A stretch of DNA of 18,039 bases from Chloroflexota bacterium (GCA_005889515.1 VBHE01000033.1:1-18039), one strand, 5' to 3'; counted from the stretch's first letter, positions 7,444 to 14,952 are shown. Program-made: numbers and translations. The notes: generated by a model from the letters alone, not told the origin.

Positions 7444-8277
7444 CTACTTGCCCGGGAACAGGGCGTTGAAGGTCTGCGGTGTCACCGGCGCATCCTTCTT
7501 GGCGGGGACGTTGGGATCGGCGTCGTCCAGGTAGCCGGTGCCCTTGTCCTTCGTGCCACGGAGCACGTAGGAGAGGATGTGCGGCCCGCCGGTCTGGCCC
7601 TGGAGATCGGTCTTCGTGGCGATCAGGTAGGACATCTCCTCGGCCTGGGCGCGGGGAAGGTCGACGATGAAGACGGTGGAGGCACCCGCGGCGCCGCCGG
7701 CGGTGGAGTAGGTGCCGACCTTGAGTACGCGCACGTCCTGGAAGGAGTACCGCACCGAGCCCTGGCCGCTGTCGATGATCATGTCGATGTGATCCTCGGG
7801 CTGGATCCAGCCGCCGACGCTGACGATGTCCGGCGACGGCTTGTTCGCGGTGCCGCCGCCACCGTCGGCGGGAATGGCCAACGCCACGTCACCCTTGGGG
7901 ATGTCGAGCGGCTGCACGGTGAGCGCCGCGGACTTGGCGCTGTTCGCATCGGCGACGAGCAGGTTCGAGGTGAGCGGGGTGTTCTTGGTGATCCCGACCG
8001 CCAGGAACTTGTTGAGGAGACTGGCGCCGTCGGGGCTGTAGCCCGCGGGCACCTGGTTCTGCGCGTATTGGACGATGCTGATCTCGCCCTGGGTGATCTG
8101 CGAGCCCTGAAGCAGATCCTGGTTGGCGACGGCGACGGGGATGGTCCCGGCGCTGCTCGCGGAATTGTTGCTCCCGCTGTGGGAGACGTAGAGACTGAGT
8201 CCGAACGCGACCAGCGCGATCACCACGCCGACGAGCACGATGACTCGGTTGTTTCGCTGCTTGACCTCGGTGGCCAC
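7444..8277 (-). CDS. cpaB: Flp pilus assembly protein CpaB/RcpC
   Basis: The protein has 277 residues. A basic N-terminus precedes one membrane helix (about 11-31) and a Ser/Asn-rich spacer. A SAF-type domain (about 45-110) starts TIPVAVANQDLLQGSQITQG, and a conserved beta-rich domain contains IPADGGGG and WIQPEDHIDMIID. This is the CpaB/RcpC architecture: an anchored extracytoplasmic protein of the Tad apparatus, thought to bind the cell wall or, in diderms, to assist the secretin. The start is GTG 8277, supported by a strong AAGGAGG (8289-8295) 11 nt upstream. The stop is TAG at 7444. The gene is set apart from flp by a hairpin and a 217-bp leader, which suggests its expression is tuned separately from the pilin. 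Confidence 0.93.
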   Translation of the reverse strand: MATEVKQRNNRVIVLVGVVIALVAFGLSLYVSHSGSNNSASSAGTIPVAVANQDLLQGSQITQGEISIVQYAQNQVPAGYSPDGASLLNKFLAVGITKNTPLTSNLLVADANSAKSAALTVQPLDIPKGDVALAIPADGGGGTANKPSPDIVSVGGWIQPEDHIDMIIDSGQGSVRYSFQDVRVLKVGTYSTAGGAAGASTVFIVDLPRAQAEEMSYLIATKTDLQGQTGGPHILSYVLRGTKDKGTGYLDDADPNVPAKKDAPVTPQTFNALFPGK

Positions 8278-8312
8278 GCTAGTTGGTTCCTCCTTCCCGG
8301 AGACGGGCCAGA

Positions 8313-8336
8313 GGCGTCAGCCCTGACCATGACGCC
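8313..8336 (-). promoter_or_regulatory. 7-bp hairpin just upstream of the cpaB ribosome-binding site
   Basis: GGCGTCA (8313-8319) and TGACGCC (8330-8336) pair perfectly around a 10-nt loop. The hairpin lies about 18 nt upstream of the strong cpaB Shine-Dalgarno (8289-8295). It belongs to a leader that also contains GGCGCCGGCGCC (8374-8385) and GCCCGTG/CACGGGC (8401-8416). A role in cpaB translation is inference. Confidence 0.35.
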
Positions 8337-8443
8337 GGCACTCGTGATGACATCGGCCTTTGCCCAGGCGATGGGCGCCGGCGCCGAAGATCGTGATGTT
8401 GCCCGTGTCCACGGGCTCCCTGACAGACAAGCCGACCAGAGGA

Positions 8444-8474
8444 AAAGGGGAGCCGCGAACCGCGGCCCCCCTTT
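8444..8474 (-). terminator. Rho-independent-like terminator after flp
   Basis: On the minus strand AAAGGGG-g-GCCGCG pairs with CGCGGC-t-CCCCTTT, with one mismatch and a 3-nt loop (8458-8460). TTTTCCTCT completes the 3' side. It starts about 21 nt past the flp stop. The U-run is short, so partial readthrough into cpaB is likely. Such an arrangement would give many pilin transcripts and fewer assembly-gene transcripts. Confidence 0.7.
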
Positions 8475-8494
8475 CTCGTCCTACCCAGTACGGG

Positions 8495-8698
8495 TTACTG
8501 GTTCAGACCGTTGCTGATGTTCGAGAAGACGTTGTTGACCTGCTTCCCGACCACCTGGAGGATGACGATGACGACGACGGCGATGAGGACGAGGATGAGG
8601 GCATACTCGACCATGCCCTGGCCCTCCTCGCGCTCGGTGACCTTGGCCTTGGCGCTCTCGACGAGCTCCTGGAGACGAAGGTAAAGGCTGCTCAGCAC
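8495..8698 (-). CDS. flp: Flp-type IVb prepilin
   Basis: The precursor has 67 residues and is the structural subunit of the Tad pilus. A 26-residue charged leader ends at G26, the expected prepilin peptidase site. The mature chain starts QGMVEY, with the conserved Glu at +5 (E31) and Tyr at +6 (Y32). A hydrophobic helix, ALILVLIAVVVIVILQVV (33-50), follows, and the chain ends KQVNNVFSNISNGLNQ. Length and motif are typical of Flp/Fap pilins. The start is GTG 8698, with AGGAGG (8708-8713) 9 nt upstream. No prepilin peptidase (TadV/CpaA) is in the window, so processing must depend on a gene elsewhere. Confidence 0.96.
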   Translation of the reverse strand: MLSSLYLRLQELVESAKAKVTEREEGQGMVEYALILVLIAVVVIVILQVVGKQVNNVFSNISNGLNQ

Positions 8699-8896
8699 GT
8701 GGGTTGGCCTCCTGTGGAGAGTGATGCGGCCCCTGGATCAGAGGTCCGCCCGGTCGACCCGCTGGGGTCGTTCGGGAGTATCCCGGCCCACCCTTCCCGG
8801 TCCGGTGGCCGTCCCGAATCGCCCTGGTAACGGGCAGTGACGGCTCCCTTGACGGCGCTCTTGCGGGCACCCTGAGCCCGCCGCGGGAATCGCGCC

Positions 8897-8902
8897 GATA
8901 AT
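8897..8902 (+). promoter_or_regulatory. -10 box GATAAT, leaderless start for the CDF gene
   Basis: GATAAT is close to the TATAAT consensus and ends 6 nt before the GTG at 8909. Transcription would therefore begin at about the start codon, leaving no room for a ribosome-binding site. The expected -35 position holds no clear hexamer. Confidence 0.5.
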
Positions 8903-8908
8903 GCGAGC

Positions 8909-9883
8909 GTGGACCACGCTCACCACGCCCACGGCGACGGGCACGCACACGGCAGGGTCGCCACCGGGCGGCTCCGCGCCGGCGTGGCCGTGGTGTTCCT
9001 CCTCTTCGCCGCGGAGTCGGTCGCGGGCCTGCTCGCAGGCTCGCTGGCGCTGCTCGGCGACGCCGTCCACCTCGCCACCGACGCCGGCACCCTGGCTCTC
9101 GCCTGGTACGCGACCGCGGCGGCGCGCCGGCGTCCCACCCCGCGGCGGAGCTTCGGCTTCCACCGCACCGGCATCCTCGTCGCCACCCTCAACGGCGCCG
9201 CGCTCGCCGCGGTCGCCGGCCTCCTCGCCGCCGCGGCGATCGGCCGGCTCGAGCACCCCAGCGAGGTCTCGGGGCTTCCCGTCCTCGTCGTCGGCGGCCT
9301 CGCGCTCGTCGCCAACAGCGCGCTCGGCGCCTACCTCCTCGGCGCCGGTGACGAGCTCAGCGTCCGAAGCGCCGCGCTCCACGTCGCCGGGGACGCGCTC
9401 GCCTCGGCCGGGGTCGTCGTCGCCGGGATCCTCCTGCTCACCACCGGCTGGCGGTTCGCGGACCCGGCGGTCTCCCTGGGCATCGCCGCCCTCATCGCCG
9501 CCGCCGCCGCCACCGTGCTCCACGAGGCGGTGCACATCCTCTCCGAGGGAACCCCGCGCGACATCGACGCCGACGAGGTGCGCCGGGTGATGCTCGCCGC
9601 CCCCGGGGTCGAGACCGTCCACGACCTCCACATCTGGTCGCTCGACCGCAACCACCGGATGCTCAGCGCCCACGTCGGGGTGGGGGACCGGCCTCTCACC
9701 GAGGTGACCGCCCTCCTGCGGGTGGTCGAGAGCACCCTCTGCAGCCACTTCGCCATCGAGCACGTCACCCTGCAGCCCGAGTGCCCGAGCTGCGAGGCCG
9801 ATCCCGCCGTCTGCGACCCCGAGGGCCACCACGCCCGCCTCCACACCGGCGGGCGGCCGGGTGGCAGGGCGTCTAGAGGTTGA
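8909..9883 (+). CDS. Cation diffusion facilitator (CDF) family metal efflux protein
   Basis: The protein has 324 residues and probably exports Zn(II) or a similar divalent ion by proton antiport. The His-rich N-terminus is MDHAHHAHGDGHAHG. About six membrane helices span 24-205. The tetrahedral transport site is visible as H54/D58 in DAVHLATD (TM2) and H158/D162 in HVAGDA (TM5), the HD-HD pattern of zinc-type CDFs. The cytoplasmic C-terminal domain (about 210-292) contains VETVHDLHIWSLD. A Cys/His tail with PECPSC (290-295), VCD and GHH could bind metal. The GTG at 8909 is chosen because MDHAHH begins there. The gene overlaps the convergent kinase by 11 bp. Confidence 0.93.
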   Translation: MDHAHHAHGDGHAHGRVATGRLRAGVAVVFLLFAAESVAGLLAGSLALLGDAVHLATDAGTLALAWYATAAARRRPTPRRSFGFHRTGILVATLNGAALAAVAGLLAAAAIGRLEHPSEVSGLPVLVVGGLALVANSALGAYLLGAGDELSVRSAALHVAGDALASAGVVVAGILLLTTGWRFADPAVSLGIAALIAAAAATVLHEAVHILSEGTPRDIDADEVRRVMLAAPGVETVHDLHIWSLDRNHRMLSAHVGVGDRPLTEVTALLRVVESTLCSHFAIEHVTLQPECPSCEADPAVCDPEGHHARLHTGGRPGGRASRG

Positions 9884-10952
9884 ACGTCACCTTCGCCTCG
9901 GTGCCCCGGCCCAGCTGCGAGCGGATCTCCATATGCCCCTTCTCGAGGTCGGCGCGCTCGCGCATGGAGATGAGCCCGAGGTTGCGGGTGCGACCGAGCC
10001 GGGCCTCGGTGGCGGCGACGTCGAAGCCCTCGCCGTCGTCCTTGACGATGGCGACCACCCGGCGCGGCTGCAGGGTGAGGGTGACCTCGACCGTCCGGGC
10101 GCGAGCGTGCTTGCGCACGTTGGTCAGCGCCTCCTGGACGATCCGGAAGACCACCGCCTCGTAGTTCGAGGGGAGCCGCCGCTCCTCGCCGACGAGGTGG
10201 AAGCGGGCGGCGATCGCGGTCTTCTCGCCGAACTCGCGGACGAACTTGCGGAGGGTCGGCACCAGCCCGAGGTCGTCGAGGGTCATGGGGCGGAGGTCGA
10301 AGATCAGCCGCCGGGTCTCCTCGAGGGCGTCGCGGACCCCGGCCTTGAAGTCGGCGAGCTCGCGAACCACGAGCCGGGGGTCGCGGACCAGCAACCGCTC
10401 GAGGACCTCGGCCTGGAGGACGAGGTTGGCGAGCATCTGCGCCGGCCCGTCGTGCATGTCGCGGGCGATGCGCATCCGCTCCTCCTCGATGATCTGAAAG
10501 ACCTGCCGCGACGCGCTCCGGAACCGAGCGGCCCCGTCGGCCGGGCTGGTCGCCTCGAGGTCGGCGAGCTGGTCGAGCATGCCGAGGACGCCACGGAGCT
10601 CCTCGAGCCGGCTGTTGACGCCGCCCAGCCTCGAGCCGAGCTGGGCGAGCCGCTCCTCGACGACCGCGAGCTCGGCGCGCTGGTCGGAGGCGAAGCGGAA
10701 GGCGTTCTCGATGTCGTCGGGCTCGAGGCGGGCGATGTTGTTGAGGACGTGACGGCGGATGACCCCCGCCTCCTCGAGGCGCTCGCGGATCTGGGTGCGC
10801 TCCCGCTCGGCCTCCGCGATGCCGCGCTCGCAGTGGACGGCGACCGCTCCCAGGTCGGCGATGAGCTGGCCGATCAAGTAGCGGGCATTGCCCAGAGGCG
10901 AGGGGCCGACCGGCTCGTCGGCCTGCGCGGTCAACGCAGGAGAGACCTTCAT
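9873..10952 (-). CDS. DegS-like soluble sensor histidine kinase
   Basis: The protein has 359 residues and no membrane helix. The N-terminal half (about 20-135) is helical and probably coiled-coil, rich in Glu/Arg/Leu. A HisKA_3 dimerisation domain follows with the phospho-accepting H167 in ARDMHDGPAQM. Then comes LIFDLRPMTLDDLGL (216-230) and an HATPase domain with the N box QEALTNVRKHA (273-283), G1 DDGEGFD (305-311) and GLISMRERA (326-334). All catalytic motifs look intact. The architecture matches DegS of the NarL-type two-component systems. No DegU-like regulator is adjacent, so the partner is unknown. It is divergent from the 11026 operon. The start is ATG 10952 with only a weak ribosome-binding site. 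Confidence 0.92.
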   Translation of the reverse strand: MKVSPALTAQADEPVGPSPLGNARYLIGQLIADLGAVAVHCERGIAEAERERTQIRERLEEAGVIRRHVLNNIARLEPDDIENAFRFASDQRAELAVVEERLAQLGSRLGGVNSRLEELRGVLGMLDQLADLEATSPADGAARFRSASRQVFQIIEEERMRIARDMHDGPAQMLANLVLQAEVLERLLVRDPRLVVRELADFKAGVRDALEETRRLIFDLRPMTLDDLGLVPTLRKFVREFGEKTAIAARFHLVGEERRLPSNYEAVVFRIVQEALTNVRKHARARTVEVTLTLQPRRVVAIVKDDGEGFDVAATEARLGRTRNLGLISMRERADLEKGHMEIRSQLGRGTEAKVTFNL

Positions 10953-11012
10953 GCTCGTCGAAGCAGGGTCACAAGCGAATGACGCGCCGAGGGGCGCACG
11001 CGACGCTGCTCA

Positions 11013-11018
11013 TACACT
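11013..11018 (+). promoter_or_regulatory. -10 box TACACT, leaderless start for the methyltransferase/GT-C operon
   Basis: TACACT matches TANNNT and ends 7 nt before the ATG at 11026. The intervening CTAGCGC has no ribosome-binding site. The -35 position holds no clear hexamer. The spacing matches the other leaderless candidates in this window. Confidence 0.45.
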
Positions 11019-11025
11019 CTAGCGC

Positions 11026-11760
11026 ATGGCTCTCGCCTCGACGCACGTTCCCGGCCCGGTGACGGTCGACACGGTTCTCCGGCTCCCCCTCCAGGCCCGA
11101 GTCCGGCATCCACTGTACTGGAGGTGGATCCGGTTCCTCATCTTCGGCCGCGCCGTCCCTGCGGTGCTCTTCGCCGAGATGGGCTGGCTGCAGGTGGGTC
11201 ATCTCCAGCAGGCCCACGGAGTGCTCCAGGCGCTGCCCCGCCTCCTCTACCTGTTCTTCTGCTGCATCCCGGTCGGCCTCTACCTGACCCGGCCGATGCC
11301 GGTCAGCCGCGATGGGCGCCTGGTCGCCCGAGCCGCGGCCTTCGGGGGCACGTGCATGCAGCTGGTGATCGGCGCCTTCGTACCCCTCCACCGTCTCCTC
11401 TTCGCACCCCCCGACTCGCTGATCTTCGTCGCGAGCCTGCTCTCGATCGCGGCCTTCGCCTTCGCCCTGTACGCCATGAGCTACCTCCGCCGCAGCCTGA
11501 GCATCATCCCCGAGGCGCGGCGGCTGGTGACGGGCGGACCGTACCGGATCGTACGCCACCCCCTCTACCTCGCGGAGGTCACCGCGGCGCTGTCGCTGGT
11601 GCTCGCCGCCCCCTACCTGACCCCGTCGCTGTCCCTCGTGGTCTTCATCCTCCTCCAGGGGACCCGCGCCCGCTTCGAGGAGCGGCTGCTCGGCGAGACC
11701 TTCCCCGAGTACGCCGGCTACCGGCGGCGCACCAACGCGTTGATCCCGTTTGTCTGGTAG
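11026..11760 (+). CDS. Isoprenylcysteine carboxyl methyltransferase (ICMT/PEMT)-like membrane protein
   Basis: The protein has 244 residues and about five or six membrane helices. The C-terminal catalytic module is typical of ICMT/PEMT-like methyltransferases. GGPYRIVRHPLYLAE (170-184) includes the R-HP-Y SAM-binding signature, and RARFEERLLGETFPEYAGYR (214-233) supplies the conserved Glu and the FPEYxxY motif. Bacterial members of this superfamily methylate varied lipids or small molecules, and bacteria generally lack prenylated CaaX proteins, so the substrate is unknown. Its end overlaps the start of the next gene by 11 bp, coupling it to two GT-C-like proteins. A lipid-linked or polyprenyl substrate is possible but inferred. 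The start is ATG 11026, apparently leaderless. Confidence 0.85.
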   Translation: MALASTHVPGPVTVDTVLRLPLQARVRHPLYWRWIRFLIFGRAVPAVLFAEMGWLQVGHLQQAHGVLQALPRLLYLFFCCIPVGLYLTRPMPVSRDGRLVARAAAFGGTCMQLVIGAFVPLHRLLFAPPDSLIFVASLLSIAAFAFALYAMSYLRRSLSIIPEARRLVTGGPYRIVRHPLYLAEVTAALSLVLAAPYLTPSLSLVVFILLQGTRARFEERLLGETFPEYAGYRRRTNALIPFVW

Positions 11761-13375
11761 AGACGCCGGGAAGGCGCCTCGCGGGCGGGCGAGGGCGCTG
11801 AGCACCCCCGGAGGTCTCCTGCTCGCCGCCGCCCTGCTGATCGCGGCGCTCCCGGTCACCGGCCCGATCCGCGATCCGGACTTCTGGTGGCACCTGCGCA
11901 CCGGGCAGCTCATCCTCGACCGCCACGCCCTTCTCGGCACCGACCCGTACACCTACACCGCCATGGGTCACGTGTGGGTGATGCACGAGTGGCTCACCGA
12001 GGTCCTCTTCGCACTCCTCCACAGCGCCGGTGGGCTCGCCCTCATCGTCGTCGTGCTGACCGTGGTCACCTGGCTCGGCCTCGTGTTCCTGGTCCAGCGA
12101 GCCCGGCTGTCGCGGCCGAACAACGCCACCGTCGCCCTCGGCCTGCTCCTCGCGACGGTCGCCGGCTACCCCATCTGGGGGCCGCGCGCCCAGATGGTCA
12201 CCTTCGCGCTCACCAGCCTGGTGCTGCTCCTCGTCGAGCGCCACCTCCGCCGGGGCGGGCGGCTGATCTGGGCCCTCGTGCCCCTCTTCCTGGTGTGGAG
12301 CAACCTCCACTCCGGCTTCATCATCGGCGCCGCCTTCATCGTCCTGATCCTCGCCGCGGAGTGGATCGCCGGGCGCCTCGGCATCCCCGGGGCGGCGCCC
12401 CGGGCCCGGGTGCGCGAGCTCGTCTGGGTGGCCGCCGCCTGCCTCGCGGTGGTGGTGATCAACCCCAACGGCCCGGGGATCTACCTCTATCCGTTCCAGA
12501 CCCAGGGCTCGGCCGCCCAGCAGGCGCTGATCCTCGAGTGGCAGTCCCCCGACTTCCACATCGGCCAGCTGCTGCCGTTCGGGCTGATGCTCCTGAGCCT
12601 CGCGGTGATGGTGGCGACCAACCGCCGGCTCACCCCCCGCGACGCGGTGCTCGCGCTCGCGACCACGGCGCTGTCGCTGCAGTCGGTGCGCCACGTCGCC
12701 CTCTTCATCGCGGCCTGCACCCCGCTCTGGATCCAGCAGGCGGAGATGACCCGGGTCCGGTACGCGACCTGGCGGCTCACCCGCCCCCGCCGCGGCCGGC
12801 GCTGGACCGCGCCCCCGGCGCGCCTGATGGCGCTCACCTCGGTGCCGGTGCTGCTGGCTCTGAGCCTGTTCCCCGCCTCCCGGCTCGCCGCGGCGGCCGC
12901 CACCAGGGAGGACTCCTCCTACTACGCGAAGTTCTTCCCGGTGTGCGCCGCCCAGTGGCTGAAGGACGCCCCCGGAGGGCTCCACATCTTCAACCAGTAC
13001 GGCGAGGGGGGCTACCTCGCCTCCGAGCTCGGGAGCAGCCGGGGCGACAAGGTCTTCATCTTCGGCGACGCGGCGCTGATGGGCGATCCCCTCCTCCTCG
13101 AGGCGGGCGCGGTCGAGTCCGTGGACCCGGGGTGGGAGACGACGCTCCACAACTCCGGGACCGACCTCGTCCTCTTCGACCGGAGCACCGCCCTCGACAA
13201 CGCGCTGCTCGCCAGCCCACACTGGATCCGGGTGTACCGCGACGCGCTGAGCGACGCTTTCGTTCCCGCGACCACGACGGGCGAGGCCCTGAAGTCGAAG
13301 CTCCCGCCGCAGCCGGTGTTCCCGGCCTCCAGCTCCTGCTCGGAGCACCCGAGCGCGACCGCGCAGGCCGGCTGA
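11750..13375 (+). CDS. Multipass GT-C-like membrane protein, first of a tandem pair
   Basis: The protein has 541 residues. After a short basic N-terminus and first helix (about 21-37), an extracytoplasmic loop carries RDPDFWWHLRTGQL (41-54) and MHEWLTEVLF (78-87). Many hydrophobic helices follow up to about residue 390, then a soluble C-terminal region with NQYGEGGYLASEL. An acidic D-x-D motif in the first loop and this topology suggest a polyprenyl-phosphate-dependent (GT-C) glycosyltransferase. I do not recognise a characterised subfamily. TTG 11750 is the only usable start. It overlaps the preceding gene by 11 bp with no Shine-Dalgarno sequence, so coupling is expected. The next gene is a paralogue. 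Confidence 0.75.
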   Translation: MSGRDAGKAPRGRARALSTPGGLLLAAALLIAALPVTGPIRDPDFWWHLRTGQLILDRHALLGTDPYTYTAMGHVWVMHEWLTEVLFALLHSAGGLALIVVVLTVVTWLGLVFLVQRARLSRPNNATVALGLLLATVAGYPIWGPRAQMVTFALTSLVLLLVERHLRRGGRLIWALVPLFLVWSNLHSGFIIGAAFIVLILAAEWIAGRLGIPGAAPRARVRELVWVAAACLAVVVINPNGPGIYLYPFQTQGSAAQQALILEWQSPDFHIGQLLPFGLMLLSLAVMVATNRRLTPRDAVLALATTALSLQSVRHVALFIAACTPLWIQQAEMTRVRYATWRLTRPRRGRRWTAPPARLMALTSVPVLLALSLFPASRLAAAAATREDSSYYAKFFPVCAAQWLKDAPGGLHIFNQYGEGGYLASELGSSRGDKVFIFGDAALMGDPLLLEAGAVESVDPGWETTLHNSGTDLVLFDRSTALDNALLASPHWIRVYRDALSDAFVPATTTGEALKSKLPPQPVFPASSSCSEHPSATAQAG

Positions 13376-14886
13376 TGTCCCCTGAGCTGCTGACCCGCAC
13401 CGGCGCGACCACTCCCTCCGCCGCCGGTGAGCGCACCGCCCGGGGCCGCTGGAGCGCCGGCCGCTGGTGGCTCGCGGCGGCGATCCTGCTCAGCCTGGTG
13501 GTCACCGTTCGCGACCTCGGCGACGCCGACGCCTACTGGCGGCTCGCCCTGGGACGGCTGATCACCGGCCACGGCCTTCCCGGGACCGAGCCCTTCAGCT
13601 TCCAGGCGGCGGCCCACCCCTGGGTCGCCCAGGGCTGGCTCACCGACGTGCTGATCTCGCGCCTCTGGGCGCTCGCCGGGGCCGGGCTCACCATGCTCGC
13701 CTTCGGGATCGCCGGCAGCAGCGCCGTGCTCGCCGCCGCCCTCGCCGTGCCCCAGCGGGCGGCGGTGCCCGCGCTCGCCCGAGCTGCGGCGGTCGTCGCC
13801 GGCGCGGTGGTGCGCAGCCAGACCCTCGGGGTCCTCGGCCTCGCCCTGTGCCTGCTGCTGCTGAGCCGCTGGCGCGAGGGCTCGACCCGGGCCGTGTGGC
13901 TGCTCGCGCCGCTGATGCTGCTCTGGGCCAACCTCGACGCCGGCTTCGTGATCGGCCTCGTCGCGGTCACCCTGACCGGCCTCGCCGTGGCCCTCCACCG
14001 CCGGTTCGTCCCGGGCTCGGAGCCCGGCGCACGGCTGCGCCCGCTGGGGCTGGCGCTGCTCCTCGCCACCGCCGCAACCCTCGCCACCCCCGCAGGGATC
14101 CACCTCTACGGCTCGCTCGGCGAGAACCTCGCCGGCGCCGGGCTGGGGATCAGCGGCTGGCAGTCGCCCGCCTTCCACACCTGGCCGATGCGGCTGGTCG
14201 AGCTCGAGGCGCTGACCCTGGTGGTGCTCTGGACGGCGGCGGGCAGGCTCGACCCGGTCGACGCCGCGCTCGGTCTCGCCGCCCTCGTCGCCACCCTCTA
14301 CGCGCAGGGCACCGCGGCCGCCTTCACGATCGTCGCCCTCCCCCAGATCGCCCGCTACGGCACCCTCGCTGCCGCCCGCTACGGCCCCCGCGTCGTGCTC
14401 CCGGCGGTCGCTCTCGCACTGATCGCCGCCGCGGTCGCCGCGGTCGTTGCCCCCCGGCTGAACCCCTCCCACACCGCCGGGGTGGAGGCCGCGACCGAGC
14501 CCGTCGCCGCCGCCGGCTATGTCGCCGCCCACCTCGCCGGCGACCGGCTGTACAGCGCGGTCGAGTGGGGTGGCTACCTCGCCGAGCGCTTCCCCGACGG
14601 CCGGGTGGTCGACGCCTATGGTCCGCCCGCCGCGATCGGCCAGGCGGCCCAGCAGCGCTACCTCGACGTCCACGATCTCCGCGCGGACTGGCGCACGGTG
14701 CTGCGCGAGGACGGCGTCACCCATGCGGTGCTGCCCCAGGGATCCCGGGAGGTCGCCGCCCTCGAGGAGGTCGGCTGGCACAGCCTCTGCCACGACGCCG
14801 CCGCGGGCGCGGTGGTGATCGCCGCCGGGCCGATGCCCGCTCCCGACGCCCCGATCCCCGACGCGACCGCCGCCCCGGCCTGCTGA
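13375..14886 (+). CDS. Multipass GT-C-like membrane protein, diverged second member of the pair
   Basis: The protein has 503 residues and aligns by eye with the preceding protein throughout. GDADAYWRLALGRL (49-62) corresponds to RDPDFWWHLRTGQL, AQGWLTDVLI to MHEWLTEVLF, WANLDAGFVIG to WSNLHSGFIIG, SGWQSPAFH to LEWQSPDFH, and WGGYLAERF to EGGYLASEL. The first D-x-D is kept, but the neighbouring His and the HE pair are lost (H48 to R56, HE79-80 to QG86-87). It may have changed substrate or act as a non-catalytic partner. ATG 13375 overlaps the upstream stop by one base (TGATG). The frame is open far upstream of this start, but that part is out of frame with the real first gene. Confidence 0.78.
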   Translation: MSPELLTRTGATTPSAAGERTARGRWSAGRWWLAAAILLSLVVTVRDLGDADAYWRLALGRLITGHGLPGTEPFSFQAAAHPWVAQGWLTDVLISRLWALAGAGLTMLAFGIAGSSAVLAAALAVPQRAAVPALARAAAVVAGAVVRSQTLGVLGLALCLLLLSRWREGSTRAVWLLAPLMLLWANLDAGFVIGLVAVTLTGLAVALHRRFVPGSEPGARLRPLGLALLLATAATLATPAGIHLYGSLGENLAGAGLGISGWQSPAFHTWPMRLVELEALTLVVLWTAAGRLDPVDAALGLAALVATLYAQGTAAAFTIVALPQIARYGTLAAARYGPRVVLPAVALALIAAAVAAVVAPRLNPSHTAGVEAATEPVAAAGYVAAHLAGDRLYSAVEWGGYLAERFPDGRVVDAYGPPAAIGQAAQQRYLDVHDLRADWRTVLREDGVTHAVLPQGSREVAALEEVGWHSLCHDAAAGAVVIAAGPMPAPDAPIPDATAAPAC

Positions 14887-14906
14887 CCGGAGCCGCTTAA
14901 ACGGGA

Positions 14907-14937
14907 AGCGCCCACCCGCAGGGGGCGGATGGGCGCT
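14907..14937. terminator. Strong hairpin between convergent genes, likely bidirectional terminator
   Basis: AGCGCCCA (14907-14914) pairs with TGGGCGCT (14930-14937). After one mismatch, CCGC (14916-14919) pairs with GCGG (14925-14928), and the loop is short. It begins 21 nt after the stop of the GT-C operon and 16 nt from the stop of the convergent minus-strand gene. Neither side has a long U-run, so the strength of termination is uncertain. Confidence 0.6.
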
Positions 14938-14952
14938 CGGGGGGTCAGACGG

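Noticed and set aside
8300..8440. c-di-GMP (GEMM) riboswitch before cpaB
   Set aside because: GGGCAA-like pieces are present, but the conserved CACGCACAGGGCAAACC core, GNRA loop and GCAAAGCC arrangement do not line up. Kept only as a structured leader.
11645..13348. Long minus-strand frame opposite the first GT-C-like gene
   Set aside because: Composition (Gly/Glu/Arg/His repeats) is that of an antisense shadow, while the plus strand has coherent membrane helices and a paralogue.
11887..14886. A 999-codon open frame on the plus strand
   Set aside because: Only its last 503 codons (from ATG 13375) are coding. The earlier part is an out-of-frame shadow of the first GT-C-like gene, rich in Arg/Pro/Gly.
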